Below are positions 9,444 through 17,454 of a stretch of 64,000 nt of DNA, piece after piece. The stretch is from Candidatus Bathyarchaeota archaeon (GTDB lineage Archaea; Thermoproteota; Bathyarchaeia; Bathyarchaeales; Bathycorpusculaceae), in NCBI GenBank assembly GCA_026014685.1, contig JAOZHW010000007.1:248001-312000 (forward strand), written 5' to 3'. The notes beneath the pieces are model-generated. The model saw only the letters and a program-made list of their open reading frames with translations. It ran no database searches and was not told where the DNA came from. Made by a program: the position numbers and the translations under genes. The first letter of the stretch is position 1. Every line of letters starts with the position of its first letter.

Positions 9444-9907
9444 CCAATATAGCTGCCGAAGAGCTCGAAGGCACAACTCTAAACGTGTATTCATACGTAG
9501 TCAAAGAGGGCAAGTCGGTTGGACCCCGCGAAGTGATGCGGGCCACTAACCTAACCAGCCCAAGCGTTGCTCACTGGCATCTACAGAAACTCGAAGCATT
9601 AGGTTTGCTGACAAAAACTGAATACGGCGAATACATAGTTAAAGAAAAAGTCAACGTAAGCGGCCACCTCTGGGTTGGCCGAAAACTGGTGCCTCGGCTC
9701 ATCTTCTATTCTTTCTTTTTTATGGGTATTCTGATAATCGAGTTAGGTCTACTTGCTTACCCCCTCATAATTCAAGGCCAAGCGCCAAGCATCTACCTTT
9801 ACTATTTAATTTCTCCGACCGCCATCGCAACGGTTCTTTTTTTGGCTGAAGGCATATGGCTTTCTAAAAAAATCCGTGCTGAAAACAGAAAAAAACCCAA
9901 CAAATAG
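9440..9907 (+). CDS. Membrane-bound winged-helix protein
   Basis: A 155-residue protein with an N-terminal winged helix (recognition region SPSVAHWHLQKLEALGLLTK, wing TEYGEYIVKEKV) and two membrane spans (about 90-112 and 120-143). It is likely a membrane-tethered one-component regulator. The start codon overlaps the stop of the secreted-protein gene, which links the two functionally. A gene with the same architecture but little sequence similarity lies at 49283-49771. Confidence 0.8.
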   Translation: MTNIAAEELEGTTLNVYSYVVKEGKSVGPREVMRATNLTSPSVAHWHLQKLEALGLLTKTEYGEYIVKEKVNVSGHLWVGRKLVPRLIFYSFFFMGILIIELGLLAYPLIIQGQAPSIYLYYLISPTAIATVLFLAEGIWLSKKIRAENRKKPNK

Positions 9908-10012
9908 CCCTCTTTTTATCGGCATTTTTGTATCCAAACTATTTTTAGGTGATTGTTGAAGATAACTTTATTTTTGGGGTCGGCAAGTGTTTCTGGATAC
10001 AGGTAACGGCAA

Positions 10013-11248
10013 TTGGCAGGCATCAAAGTAACCAAACGCGCAAGCAACATCGAATACGCCATACGGGACGTTATAGTTCATACTAAGGAACTGATTAAGA
10101 ACGGCAAAAAAATCTATTACTTAAACATCGGTGACCCCGCGGCGTTTGACTTTAAAACTCCACCCAGCCTCAAAGAAGCGCTTTGCACCGCCATTGCCAA
10201 AGAAGACAACTACTACTCGCCCTCAGAAGGCCTGCTTGAGTTGCGGCAGGCAGTGGCAAATAAAGAGAAAAAAGTCAACAACGTCGACATAACCGCAGAC
10301 GACGTACTGGTCACAGAGGGCATCTCTGAAGGCATCGAGATGCTTCTGGGCGCCATCGTAGAGAAAGGAGACGAAATCCTTTTCCCCGGACCCACATATC
10401 CCCCATACATCAGTTACACTCGATTCTTCGACGGCACCCCAGTCGCGTACGAAACCATCGAAAAAGAAGGTTGGCAACCCAACATAGATGACCTCCGCAG
10501 CAAAATCACGGAGAAAACACGCGCCATCGTCATAATCAACCCTAACAACCCAACAGGAGCAGTCTACGACCGAAAAACCATCAAACAAATCCTCGACATC
10601 GCAGGGGAACACGACCTGCCAGTAATCAGCGACGAAATCTACGACCAACTCACCTACGAAAAAGAGTTCGTCAGCGCAGCAGAAGTAACCAAGGACGTTC
10701 CAGTAGTTGGACTGAACGGTTTCAGCAAAGTTTACCAAATGACAGGCTGGCGTTTGGGATACATGTACTTCAAGGGCGAAGGCAAACAACTTGAGGCACT
10801 CAAAGACGGCGTAGAGAAACAGTGCAGAATCCGCATTTGCGCTAACACACCCGTCCAGATTGCAGCAACCGCCGCACTTAACGGTCCACAGGACTTCGTC
10901 AACGACATCGTGGACAGACTTCGTCAACGTCGAGATTACAGCTACAAACGCCTAAACGAAATCGAAGGCGTCAGCACCACCAAACCTGAAGGCGCATTCT
11001 ACATTTTCCCCAAAATCGAGGGTATCGGTAAACGCTGGAAGGACGACATGGACTTCGTGGTGCAACTGCTTAAAGCGACAGGTGTGCTCATTGTGCACGG
11101 TTCAGGTTTTGACCCTGTCTACGGAAAAGACCACGCCCGAATTGTGTTTCTGCCGCCGATTAGCGAGTTAGAAAAGGCTTATGACGCTCTGGAAGGTTTC
11201 ATGAAAAATGGGCAGCATAGAGGCCGCGGCCACGTAGGTCACGGATAA
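10013..11248 (+). CDS. Class I aminotransferase (AlaA/AspC type)
   Basis: A 411-residue PLP-dependent aminotransferase with YYSPSEGLLELRQAV, NPNNPTG (176-182), SDEIYDQL (206-213) and the PLP lysine in GFSKVYQMTGWRLGY (Lys about 239, Arg about 247). It is closest in feel to archaeal alanine/aspartate aminotransferases, acting in amino-acid interconversion with 2-oxoglutarate/glutamate. The start is a TTG preceded by AGGT, with a TATA-like ATAACTTTATTTTT near 9961-9974. The C-terminal tail is His/Gly/Arg-rich (QHRGRGHVGHG). Substrate specificity is not certain. Confidence 0.9.
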   Translation: MAGIKVTKRASNIEYAIRDVIVHTKELIKNGKKIYYLNIGDPAAFDFKTPPSLKEALCTAIAKEDNYYSPSEGLLELRQAVANKEKKVNNVDITADDVLVTEGISEGIEMLLGAIVEKGDEILFPGPTYPPYISYTRFFDGTPVAYETIEKEGWQPNIDDLRSKITEKTRAIVIINPNNPTGAVYDRKTIKQILDIAGEHDLPVISDEIYDQLTYEKEFVSAAEVTKDVPVVGLNGFSKVYQMTGWRLGYMYFKGEGKQLEALKDGVEKQCRIRICANTPVQIAATAALNGPQDFVNDIVDRLRQRRDYSYKRLNEIEGVSTTKPEGAFYIFPKIEGIGKRWKDDMDFVVQLLKATGVLIVHGSGFDPVYGKDHARIVFLPPISELEKAYDALEGFMKNGQHRGRGHVGHG

Positions 11249-11283
11249 TTGCCCTCGTGTTGCTGTAATAAAAAATAGCCTTA

Positions 11284-11548
11284 CTACTTGTAGACATCAT
11301 CGTGATGTTCTTATCTTATTGTGACCACTTTTCTTTCTTCACTTATATCATAGACGACGACAAATGAGTCTACGTGAACTCTGCATGTGTTGCATAGGTG
11401 CCTTCAGAGGTTTGAATTGATGAGGATTTTCAAGGATTTCATTTACCTTTTTAGATAGAGTCTCAAACTGAACTTTGTCCTTTTTTTGAAGCTTTTTAAA
11501 TATTCTATCAACTTTTTCAACGACCTCTAAGCAATAATGACCAGACAT
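11284..11548 (-). pseudogene. Degraded RelE-type mRNA interferase toxin
   Basis: The frame from 11548 reads EVVEKVDRIFKKLQKKDK, KKVNEILENPHQFKPLKAPM and then hits a stop, shorter than a RelE. One base out of frame the expected C-terminal half follows: RVHVDSFVVVYDISEERK and VVTIR. An in-frame TAA then replaces what should be a Tyr codon, followed by EHHDDVYK and a stop. So an ordinary RelE/ParE-fold toxin gene (about 87 residues) is broken by one frameshift near 11380 and one nonsense codon. It follows a truncated antitoxin remnant on the same strand. It is probably inactive. Confidence 0.8.
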
Positions 11549-11593
11549 GGAATTAGTTGCGTTGCTCTTGCTAGTTAAATTTGAAATGATTGT

Positions 11594-11748
11594 CTACTTG
11601 GAATATCTCTTGTTGAAGTCTTTTACTTTTACGGTTTTTTCGCTTTGGGAAGCTTTGAGGCTTTCTATGAACTCTGGTCTTAATTCGGGTTCTAGGATAC
11701 CTGCCTCGAATTGTTGTACAAAGACTAACTCAAAACAAAATAAAGGAA
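11594..11748 (-). pseudogene. N-terminally truncated RelB-like antitoxin remnant
   Basis: In one minus-strand frame ending at TAG 11594 the sequence reads FEAGILEPELRPEFIESLKA, SQSEKTVKVKDFNKRYSK. This is the typical C-terminal half of archaeal RelB-type antitoxins (PEFIExLKxxxxEKxIKVKDFxxRY). No ATG, GTG or TTG starts this frame, and the ilvE stop lies only a few bases upstream, so the N-terminal half is gone. The remnant ends about 45 bases before the broken RelE gene. Confidence 0.65.
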
Positions 11749-11751
11749 AAG

Positions 11752-12636
11752 TTAGATTTTTACGCCGTTTTTCGGGTCCTCGATTACTTTGTGGAATTCA
11801 GCCATCAACTTCTTGGTGACTGGACCAGGTTTACCGTCGCCGATGATGCGTTTGTTGACTTCTCTGATGGGCACCATCTCCATGGCTGTGCCTGTGAAGA
11901 AGGCCTCGTCTGCAGTGAAAATCATGAAAGGCGTGAGGTTTGTTACAGTGAGTTTTAGGTTGAGTTTTTTGCAGAGTTGGGTGACGACTTCGGCGGTTAT
12001 GCCTGCCAATGCGCCTGTAGCTGAAGGGGGTGTGAAGAGTTCGCCGTCTTTGACGATGAACACGTTTTCGCCGACGCCCTCCGCTATGTAGCCGTTAGCT
12101 TCGAGGCAGATGGCTTCGTCTGCTCCGCATGCGTTAGCTTCGATTTTTCCAAGAACACTGTTTAGGTAGTTGAGGGATTTGATTTCATGGGTTGTTGCAT
12201 CCACGGGGTTGCGTCTAACCCAGGTGAAAACGGCGGTGATGCCGACTTCTTTGGCGTTGCCTGCTTTGATGTTTATGGTGTCCGCGATGATTATTACTGT
12301 GGCTTTGGGGCATTTGCGGGGGTCTAACCCGAGGTCGCCGACTCCGCGTGAGACGACAAGGCGGATGTAGCTGTCTTTCATCTTGTTTTTGCGTATTGTT
12401 TCAACTACAGCTTGTACCATCTCTTCTTTGGTTAGGGGGATTTGTAGCATAATGGCGTGTGCACTGCGGTAGAGGCGGTCAACATGCTCCTTGAGCTTGA
12501 AGACCACTCCGTTGTACGCGCGGATTCCTTCGAACACGCCGTCGCCGTAGAGGAACCCGTGGTCATAGACGCTGATTTTTGCTTCTGACTTCGGATAGAA
12601 TTTGCCGTCTATGTAGATTTGAAGTTCATTGGTCAT
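11752..12636 (-). CDS. ilvE: Branched-chain-amino-acid aminotransferase
   Basis: A 294-residue fold-type IV PLP aminotransferase that makes Val, Leu and Ile from their 2-oxo acids. Signatures: the start YIDGKFYPKSEAKISVYDHG, FLYGDGVFEGIRAY, the PLP lysine in HEIKSLNYLNSVLGK (Lys about 153), EANGYIAEGVGENVFIV and TGTAMEMVPIREV near the end. Length and order match the family. D-amino-acid aminotransferase or ADC lyase is less likely given the EGIRAY and SLNYLNS segments. It is transcribed leftward from the thrS side. Directly downstream lies the RelBE relic. Confidence 0.95.
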   Translation of the reverse strand: MTNELQIYIDGKFYPKSEAKISVYDHGFLYGDGVFEGIRAYNGVVFKLKEHVDRLYRSAHAIMLQIPLTKEEMVQAVVETIRKNKMKDSYIRLVVSRGVGDLGLDPRKCPKATVIIIADTINIKAGNAKEVGITAVFTWVRRNPVDATTHEIKSLNYLNSVLGKIEANACGADEAICLEANGYIAEGVGENVFIVKDGELFTPPSATGALAGITAEVVTQLCKKLNLKLTVTNLTPFMIFTADEAFFTGTAMEMVPIREVNKRIIGDGKPGPVTKKLMAEFHKVIEDPKNGVKI

Positions 12637-12729
12637 TTGTTTATACCTTCTTGGAGTACATTTTCATATTGTCCAATTGCTGATAAGGTTTACCCCAGTG
12701 ATACATACGAATCGTTTACTGCGTATTTA

Positions 12730-14628
12730 TTAACCGTGGAACGAGGGGCGCTTAGACAGATACAGCGGCAACGGCAGAGGCTTAAACGGTTTACCAGCGA
12801 TCTTCTCCGATACCTTCTTGATGAGTTGATCTGCAGTCATGGTTTCTTGTTTGCCCTTCTCTTCGCGAACACGAACAGACAGGGTTCCTGACTCGATTTC
12901 TTTTTCCCCCACCACGATGATGTAGGGCACCCACTCCTGCTCAGCTTCACGGATCTTCTTCTGAAGCGTCGAGGCGGAATCGTCTATGTCAACGCGGATG
13001 TTGTGCGAGGAGATTTGCTGTGCGAGGGCTTCGACTTTGTCGAGGAACTTGTCAGATATCGGAATCAGGCGGACCTGAGTTGGTGACAGCCACAGCGGCA
13101 ACATGGGCGCTTTCCCCGTCATCTGCTCACGGTAAGCCTTCTCCAGCAACGCATAAATGTCACGTTCGATGGCGCCGCTTGGGCTACAGTGTAAAATCAG
13201 TGGGAACTGTTTTTCGCCTTTCTCGTCCACGTAGGTTATGCCGTAACGTTTCGCGTTCTCCACATCAATCTGGTCGGTGCTCAGCGCGGCGGCTTTGTCT
13301 TGGTTGTCTACAAAGTTTAAGTCCCATTTCAGGGCGAAATAGAAGAAGCGCTCGTTCCAGACTTCAGCAAGGATGGGCTTGCCAAATTTGGCTGCCAACG
13401 AAGCGATGAAGTCTTTATGCTCTGCGTAGAAGTCCTTTGTAAAGCGCATCGCAATCTCGTAGTCATCTTTGACCAAGCCGATGTTTTCTAGGACGTCGAT
13501 GCAGAGGTCGAAGCGGATCATGAACTCCTTCTTAGCCTGCTCAAGGTCAGTGCAGAAGGCGTGACAATCAGGCATCGTGAACGCACGGAGCCGTTTTAGC
13601 CCGACGACTTCGCCGCTTTTCTCTCTGCGGAAACTGTAACGGGTTAGTTCGTAGAGTTTGATTGGCATCTGTTTGTAGCTGAACTGGGCGTCATGTGCCA
13701 TGAGGAACTGCCCAAAGCACGCGGCGAAACGGAGAAAGAGTTCTTTGTCTTCGGATTTGAGGACGTATTGGCGTGCAGGGAAACGGTTCAGGTAACTTGA
13801 AAGGCTTGGGTGGTTGAAGTCATACATCAGCGGCGTCTCAACCTCCATACCGCCATACTGCGCCACTCGGAGACTAACGTACTGCTCAAGTAGCGACTTC
13901 ATCAAACGACCTTTGGGGTACCATCGCACGTTGCCAGGATCGCTGCCTGGTTCGTAGTCAGCGATTTCAAGCCGCTTCATCAACGGAACATGCGGAGGCA
14001 TCTGTGTGACGGCGCGGGTCTTCTTGATTTCGTATTGGCTAAATTTCTGCAGGTTACTTTTGCCTTTGAACTTGTACTCTTCAATCGGCACCAATGAACC
14101 GTCCGTTTGCAGAATATGCCAATAAGACTTCAGGGTGTCTTCTGCTTTAAGCGCCGCAGAGACAGGTTCCTCTTCCTTTTTGCCTTCACAGGGCGCCTTC
14201 GCTTCCGCCACTTCCTGTGTAGAAGTGTAGCTGCGAGCCATCTCAGCCAGCGGGTGCCCTTTGATGGATATAGTGAATTGCTTGTTCCAGCCAAACGGGG
14301 CGCGGAAGGTTTCTATGCCTTTGCTTTTGGCGTAGACTTCCATGTCTTTGATTATGGCGAGTGCTTGGCTGGGTTGGCTGAGATTACTGCTGAGGTGCGC
14401 GAAGGGGTAGATGAGGACGCGGTTAACTTTGAGTTTACCCAAGAACGCACGGGCGTCATCTATGGCTTTCTGTGCCAACGCTGAACTGTCGCCTTCCTCA
14501 ACCGCAACGAAGAGCACAACGACTTCTTCGATGCGGGTTTCTTCTTTGGAGGCTTCTTCGGCTATGTTGATTTCTTTCTCTATGGGTTTGAAAACTATAA
14601 AGTTGGAATGTAACTGTAAAATGCGCAT
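12730..14628 (-). CDS. thrS: Threonyl-tRNA synthetase, archaeal type
   Basis: A 632-residue class II synthetase. The N-terminal ~145 residues (MRILQLHSNFIVFKPIEKEI to FGWNKQFTISIKGHPLAE) form the archaea-specific editing domain related to D-Tyr-tRNA deacylase, not the bacterial TGS/N2 domains. The catalytic core follows, with motif 2 around YSFRREKSGEVVGLKRLRAF and motif 3 around LILHCSPSGAIERDIYALLE. The C-terminus is an anticodon-binding domain (LSPTQVRLIPISDKFLDKVE). It charges tRNA-Thr and clears Ser-tRNA-Thr. It follows a small zinc-binding gene on the same strand by 12 bases. Confidence 0.97.
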   Translation of the reverse strand: MRILQLHSNFIVFKPIEKEINIAEEASKEETRIEEVVVLFVAVEEGDSSALAQKAIDDARAFLGKLKVNRVLIYPFAHLSSNLSQPSQALAIIKDMEVYAKSKGIETFRAPFGWNKQFTISIKGHPLAEMARSYTSTQEVAEAKAPCEGKKEEEPVSAALKAEDTLKSYWHILQTDGSLVPIEEYKFKGKSNLQKFSQYEIKKTRAVTQMPPHVPLMKRLEIADYEPGSDPGNVRWYPKGRLMKSLLEQYVSLRVAQYGGMEVETPLMYDFNHPSLSSYLNRFPARQYVLKSEDKELFLRFAACFGQFLMAHDAQFSYKQMPIKLYELTRYSFRREKSGEVVGLKRLRAFTMPDCHAFCTDLEQAKKEFMIRFDLCIDVLENIGLVKDDYEIAMRFTKDFYAEHKDFIASLAAKFGKPILAEVWNERFFYFALKWDLNFVDNQDKAAALSTDQIDVENAKRYGITYVDEKGEKQFPLILHCSPSGAIERDIYALLEKAYREQMTGKAPMLPLWLSPTQVRLIPISDKFLDKVEALAQQISSHNIRVDIDDSASTLQKKIREAEQEWVPYIIVVGEKEIESGTLSVRVREEKGKQETMTADQLIKKVSEKIAGKPFKPLPLPLYLSKRPSFHG

Positions 14629-14640
14629 AGAATTACGCCT

Positions 14641-14862
14641 CTATCCGTAGCGCCACTTCTCGAGGGTCTTGTCTTTCTTGGTTTTCTTTTTGAATTCTTT
14701 GTAGTGTTCTTTACATAGGTATGCGCGTTTCTCTGCAGTGTTGATGTTTAATCCTGCAGCTTTAACTTTTTCAGCAGTCATGGAACGGGCTGCTTCGTTT
14801 TTGCATCCTGATACGTTACACGTTACGCCTTTGTCGATGCGACCCAAACAAGTCACGCTCAT
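14641..14862 (-). CDS. Small Cys-rich (zinc-binding) protein
   Basis: A 73-residue basic protein with Cys at 5, 15, 20 and 50 and a His at 53 (CNVSGCKNEA and YLCKEHYKEF). These would suit a single zinc site. The second half is Lys-rich and may bind nucleic acid. Similar small proteins are, to my knowledge, conserved in TACK archaea, but no function is known to me. It lies 12 bases upstream of thrS on the same strand and probably leads a two-gene transcript. Confidence 0.75.
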   Translation of the reverse strand: MSVTCLGRIDKGVTCNVSGCKNEAARSMTAEKVKAAGLNINTAEKRAYLCKEHYKEFKKKTKKDKTLEKWRYG

Positions 14863-15015
14863 ATTACTATTTTACTCTCTACATATACGGCTATTGCTTA
14901 AGTTCCTTTTCATTCGGTATTCAAATTCTGAATATATGGTATTAAAAGCGTAAAACTTAAACCGCCTTTCAAGCATAAGTCTCTAAATCTCGGCAGGTTA
15001 CATGAGGGAGAAGCC

Positions 15016-15924
15016 TTGAACGACCAGATGGTTCTCCGCGACAAAGTCGTTTGCTCAATCAAAAGCGTTGTATCAGCCGCGCCGAAACTTGGACTAATAA
15101 AAAAACCCCGCTACCACAAAGACGGCGTAAGCTTCCTTGTTGCCGTTAAAGACGAAGAACGCTGGATTAAACCCTGCATACTCTCCATCCAAGACGTCGC
15201 AGACGAGATAATCGTGGTTGACAGCTCAGTTGAAGATCACACCACAGAAATCGTGGAGTCACTTGCCGCGAAGAACCCAAAGATTAAGCATATGCGATTC
15301 TATGGCGGTGGACCCTTCGCTTTTGCATTAGCGCTACACATTGGGTTGGTTAATGTTAGTTATAAGTGGGTGTTTAAGTGGGACAGCGATTTGGTCGCCC
15401 GAAACACTGAGTGCCTAAAAGAGTGGATGGGCAGATTAAAACAGCTAGACCAAGACCGATACTACGTCATTGACGTACCCCGAATAAACCTTGAACCAGA
15501 CCTGCAGCATCAATCTAAATCCTTACCATTCGGCGCCTTCGAAGGCAGATTATTCACATGGAGCCCCGAGTTACGTTGGGGTCTAAAAGAAAACTACTAT
15601 GAACAGGTTTCGGGCGATAGCATCTGGGGGCACCGGTTCCCACCGTGGTTTAACAACTTGAGATGGTCTGAACCTTACATTTTTCACTGCAACATCAAAA
15701 GTCCCAAGCGTACACTTACACGTGGCTTCTGGGGCGACTACATGATGCGCAAAGAAACCCAATTCAAAACCCTGGAAGAATACACCGCGTACAGGGTGCG
15801 GAAAGACTGGAATATGAGCATGGAAGAAGCCCAAAACAAAGTGCTGAGTGATCTTATGAAGGACGCGGAACCCTACGATAAAGCGCGCTTCGGAGAATTA
15901 CCTACCGTACTGCAGACCGCTTGA
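15016..15924 (+). CDS. Glycosyltransferase family 2-like protein
   Basis: A 302-residue protein with a GT-A core: VSFLVAVKDEERWIKPCILS, DEIIVVDSSVEDHTTEIV and the DxD-like FKWDSDLVARN. This is the WaaE/KdtX-type arrangement of a cytosolic GT2. No membrane span was seen. The start is a TTG with a GGGAG SD five bases upstream; an ATG at 15002 runs straight into a stop. It stands alone between two leftward genes. The sugar and acceptor are unknown. Confidence 0.8.
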   Translation: MNDQMVLRDKVVCSIKSVVSAAPKLGLIKKPRYHKDGVSFLVAVKDEERWIKPCILSIQDVADEIIVVDSSVEDHTTEIVESLAAKNPKIKHMRFYGGGPFAFALALHIGLVNVSYKWVFKWDSDLVARNTECLKEWMGRLKQLDQDRYYVIDVPRINLEPDLQHQSKSLPFGAFEGRLFTWSPELRWGLKENYYEQVSGDSIWGHRFPPWFNNLRWSEPYIFHCNIKSPKRTLTRGFWGDYMMRKETQFKTLEEYTAYRVRKDWNMSMEEAQNKVLSDLMKDAEPYDKARFGELPTVLQTA

Positions 15925-15930
15925 GCAACC

Positions 15931-16857
15931 TTATTGTTTGAGTTCTTTTTCGAAAAGTCGCTGTGCCCGTTCATAAATTATTTCTTTCTTACCAAAATAT
16001 GTGGGGCCGATCCCTTCCACTACACATGACGCGGCAGCAGAACCAACCGCAGCACACCAAAGCGACTCCTTCTGACCCAGATACTCTGTTAAGAAACCAC
16101 CCATGAAAACGTCTCCTGCGCCTGTGGGGTCAACTAGCACCTGTGATGGACAAACACCGATGTTGTACTCCGCACCCTCCACGGAGAGCACGGAACCTTT
16201 GGCGCCCAAGGTTACGATGACTGTTTCTACGCCGATGTCATGAATGGTTTTTAGGGCTGGTTTGAGGTCTTTCTCGCCTGTTAATGCGTAGATTTCGTTC
16301 TGTGAAGCCTTTAAGATGTTAATTAAGCTAAAGATGTGGCTGTCTACGATGGCGTCTTCGGCGACGTTGCCTTGCTCATCGAAGCTGCGAATCAAACCCT
16401 GAGGATCAAGCGAAAGCACGTCAGCGCATTTTTTAAGTTGCTCAGACACTTCAAAACTGATTTCATTAGCAATGGGCGCCAAGTGGACTGCTTTGCCGCG
16501 GAAATCTTTAGGGATGTCGTTGAGGGTTATGGGGGTGCCTTTGTTTTTGAGTCTCAGTTTCCGCTCTGAAAAGTCTTGGTTATACTCTAACTCGAAGCCC
16601 GTTGTAGCCTCGTCAGGGTACCTTGTGACTGCGGATATGTTGATGCCTTCCTGTTCCAGCCACCACAAATACGCTTGCGGAAAACCTTTGCCAACCCTTG
16701 AAATCACACTAACTGAGGCGCCGAGCGTTTTGGCAGCAAAGGAGGTGTAGGTTGCTGAACCGCCTAAAACTACAAAAGGCGCTTTTCTTGTGGGCAGTTT
16801 GAGGGTGTCTACTGAAAAGTGTCCTACTACTGTTACGTCGGGACAGGTTGCCGCCAT
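15931..16857 (-). CDS. PfkB/ribokinase-family sugar or nucleoside kinase
   Basis: A 308-residue kinase. The N-terminal glycine-rich VVLGGSATYTSFAAKTLGAS (about 30-49) and the C-terminal PfkB signature DPTGAGDVFMGGF (243-255, catalytic Asp about 249) are intact, with NEIYALTGEKD before it. It phosphorylates a sugar, nucleoside or related alcohol with ATP; the substrate cannot be assigned. Its 3' end is six bases from the convergent glycosyltransferase gene. The promoter is unusual: the TATA element is framed by a 7-bp inverted repeat (16879-16909). Confidence 0.88.
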   Translation of the reverse strand: MAATCPDVTVVGHFSVDTLKLPTRKAPFVVLGGSATYTSFAAKTLGASVSVISRVGKGFPQAYLWWLEQEGINISAVTRYPDEATTGFELEYNQDFSERKLRLKNKGTPITLNDIPKDFRGKAVHLAPIANEISFEVSEQLKKCADVLSLDPQGLIRSFDEQGNVAEDAIVDSHIFSLINILKASQNEIYALTGEKDLKPALKTIHDIGVETVIVTLGAKGSVLSVEGAEYNIGVCPSQVLVDPTGAGDVFMGGFLTEYLGQKESLWCAAVGSAAASCVVEGIGPTYFGKKEIIYERAQRLFEKELKQ

Positions 16858-16878
16858 CTCTCTTCAGCTTCCATTATT

Positions 16879-16909
16879 GGATTAGTCCTATATAGCATTA
16901 GCCTAATCC
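16879..16909 (-). promoter_or_regulatory. Inverted repeat framing the PfkB TATA box
   Basis: GGATTAG (16879-16885) and CTAATCC (16903-16909) form a perfect 7-bp inverted repeat. CTATATAG lies in the middle, about 32 bases upstream of the PfkB ATG. The geometry suits a dimeric repressor covering the TATA box. No regulator is assigned. Confidence 0.45.
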
Positions 16910-16947
16910 ATCGAGGTCATAACAGCCCAAAATACACTTTCTGTAGG

Positions 16948-16961
16948 CTTAAAGTTTAATA
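16948..16961 (+). promoter_or_regulatory. TATA region of the crcB transcript
   Basis: CTTAAAGTTTAATAG lies about 25-30 bases before the first base of the fluoride aptamer. Transcription would then begin almost exactly at the riboswitch. Confidence 0.45.
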
Positions 16962-16983
16962 GTTGCAGAGCGGCATCAAGTGT

Positions 16984-17046
16984 GGCTATGGCATTAGCCG
17001 TGGCATTTGCCAGAACCGCACAAACCTGGATGCTGATAATGCCTAC
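16984..17046 (+). ncRNA. Fluoride riboswitch (crcB motif) aptamer
   Basis: The sequence matches the crcB motif piece by piece. Stem GGCT (16984-16987) pairs with AGCC (16996-16999) around the loop ATGGCATT. The conserved AACCGC lies near 17014, and GCTGATAATGCCTAC closes the aptamer. The loop GGCAT (16990-16994) can form the pseudoknot with ATGCC (17039-17043). The known bacterial aptamers read AUGGCAUU, AACCGC and GCUGAUGAUGCCUAC, so only one conserved base differs (G to A in GATGAT). A 14-base hairpin insert (TGGCATTTGCCA) sits between the stem and AACCGC. It directly precedes the crcB fluoride exporter gene. Confidence 0.92.
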
Positions 17047-17062
17047 CTAAAGTCAAAGGTAG
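17043..17062 (+). promoter_or_regulatory. Putative SD-sequestering expression platform of the riboswitch
   Basis: CTACCT (17043-17048) and AGGTAG (17057-17062) form a perfect 6-bp hairpin with an 8-base loop. The 3' arm contains the crcB SD (AGGT, 17057-17060). The 5' arm is the CCTAC end of the aptamer. Folding of the fluoride-bound aptamer should therefore exclude this hairpin and free the SD. Confidence 0.6.
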
Positions 17063-17067
17063 CAGAC

Positions 17068-17454
17068 ATGAAATGGCTGGAATTTGGCCTCTTAGCACTC
17101 GGCGCCGTGATTGGAGCCTATTTACGGTACAGAATGGTGGAGTCTCCAGTGACTTTTTTTGGGCTTCCAGTTAATGTTTTGATGGTTAATGTTTCAGGAA
17201 GCTTCATTTTGGGGTTGTTCTCGGTTCTATCTTTGGCGTTTAACTTAGACTCAAGGTACACTCTATTTATGGCGATAGGTTTCTGCGGCTCCTACACTAC
17301 GATGTCCTCTTTCGAACTTGAAACAGTTAACCTGATGGATAATCACCGATTAGGCGCCGCAGCTTTAGATATGGCGGCAAACGTTGGGTTCTCGTTTGTG
17401 GCGGTTATCCTTGGCAGGCTTCTAGGGACAGCAGTTGTTGAGAGGGTGTTTTGA
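17068..17454 (+). CDS. crcB: Fluoride exporter CrcB (Fluc)
   Basis: A 128-residue four-span membrane protein. Family marks: GAVIGAYLRYRM at the N-terminus, NVLMVNVSGSFILGLFS around 36-52 and GFCGSYTTMSSFELE (71-85). It forms dual-topology dimers that export fluoride. The frame is open upstream to 16963, but that stretch is the riboswitch. ATG 17068 with AGGT eight bases upstream is the start. A DUF190 gene follows immediately; CrcB and DUF190 are often adjacent in prokaryotes. Confidence 0.95.
   Translation: MKWLEFGLLALGAVIGAYLRYRMVESPVTFFGLPVNVLMVNVSGSFILGLFSVLSLAFNLDSRYTLFMAIGFCGSYTTMSSFELETVNLMDNHRLGAAALDMAANVGFSFVAVILGRLLGTAVVERVF

Noticed and set aside
10223-10927. 234-residue minus-strand frame inside the class I aminotransferase gene
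   Set aside because: Val/Phe/Asp-rich shadow translation; the plus strand carries all aminotransferase motifs.
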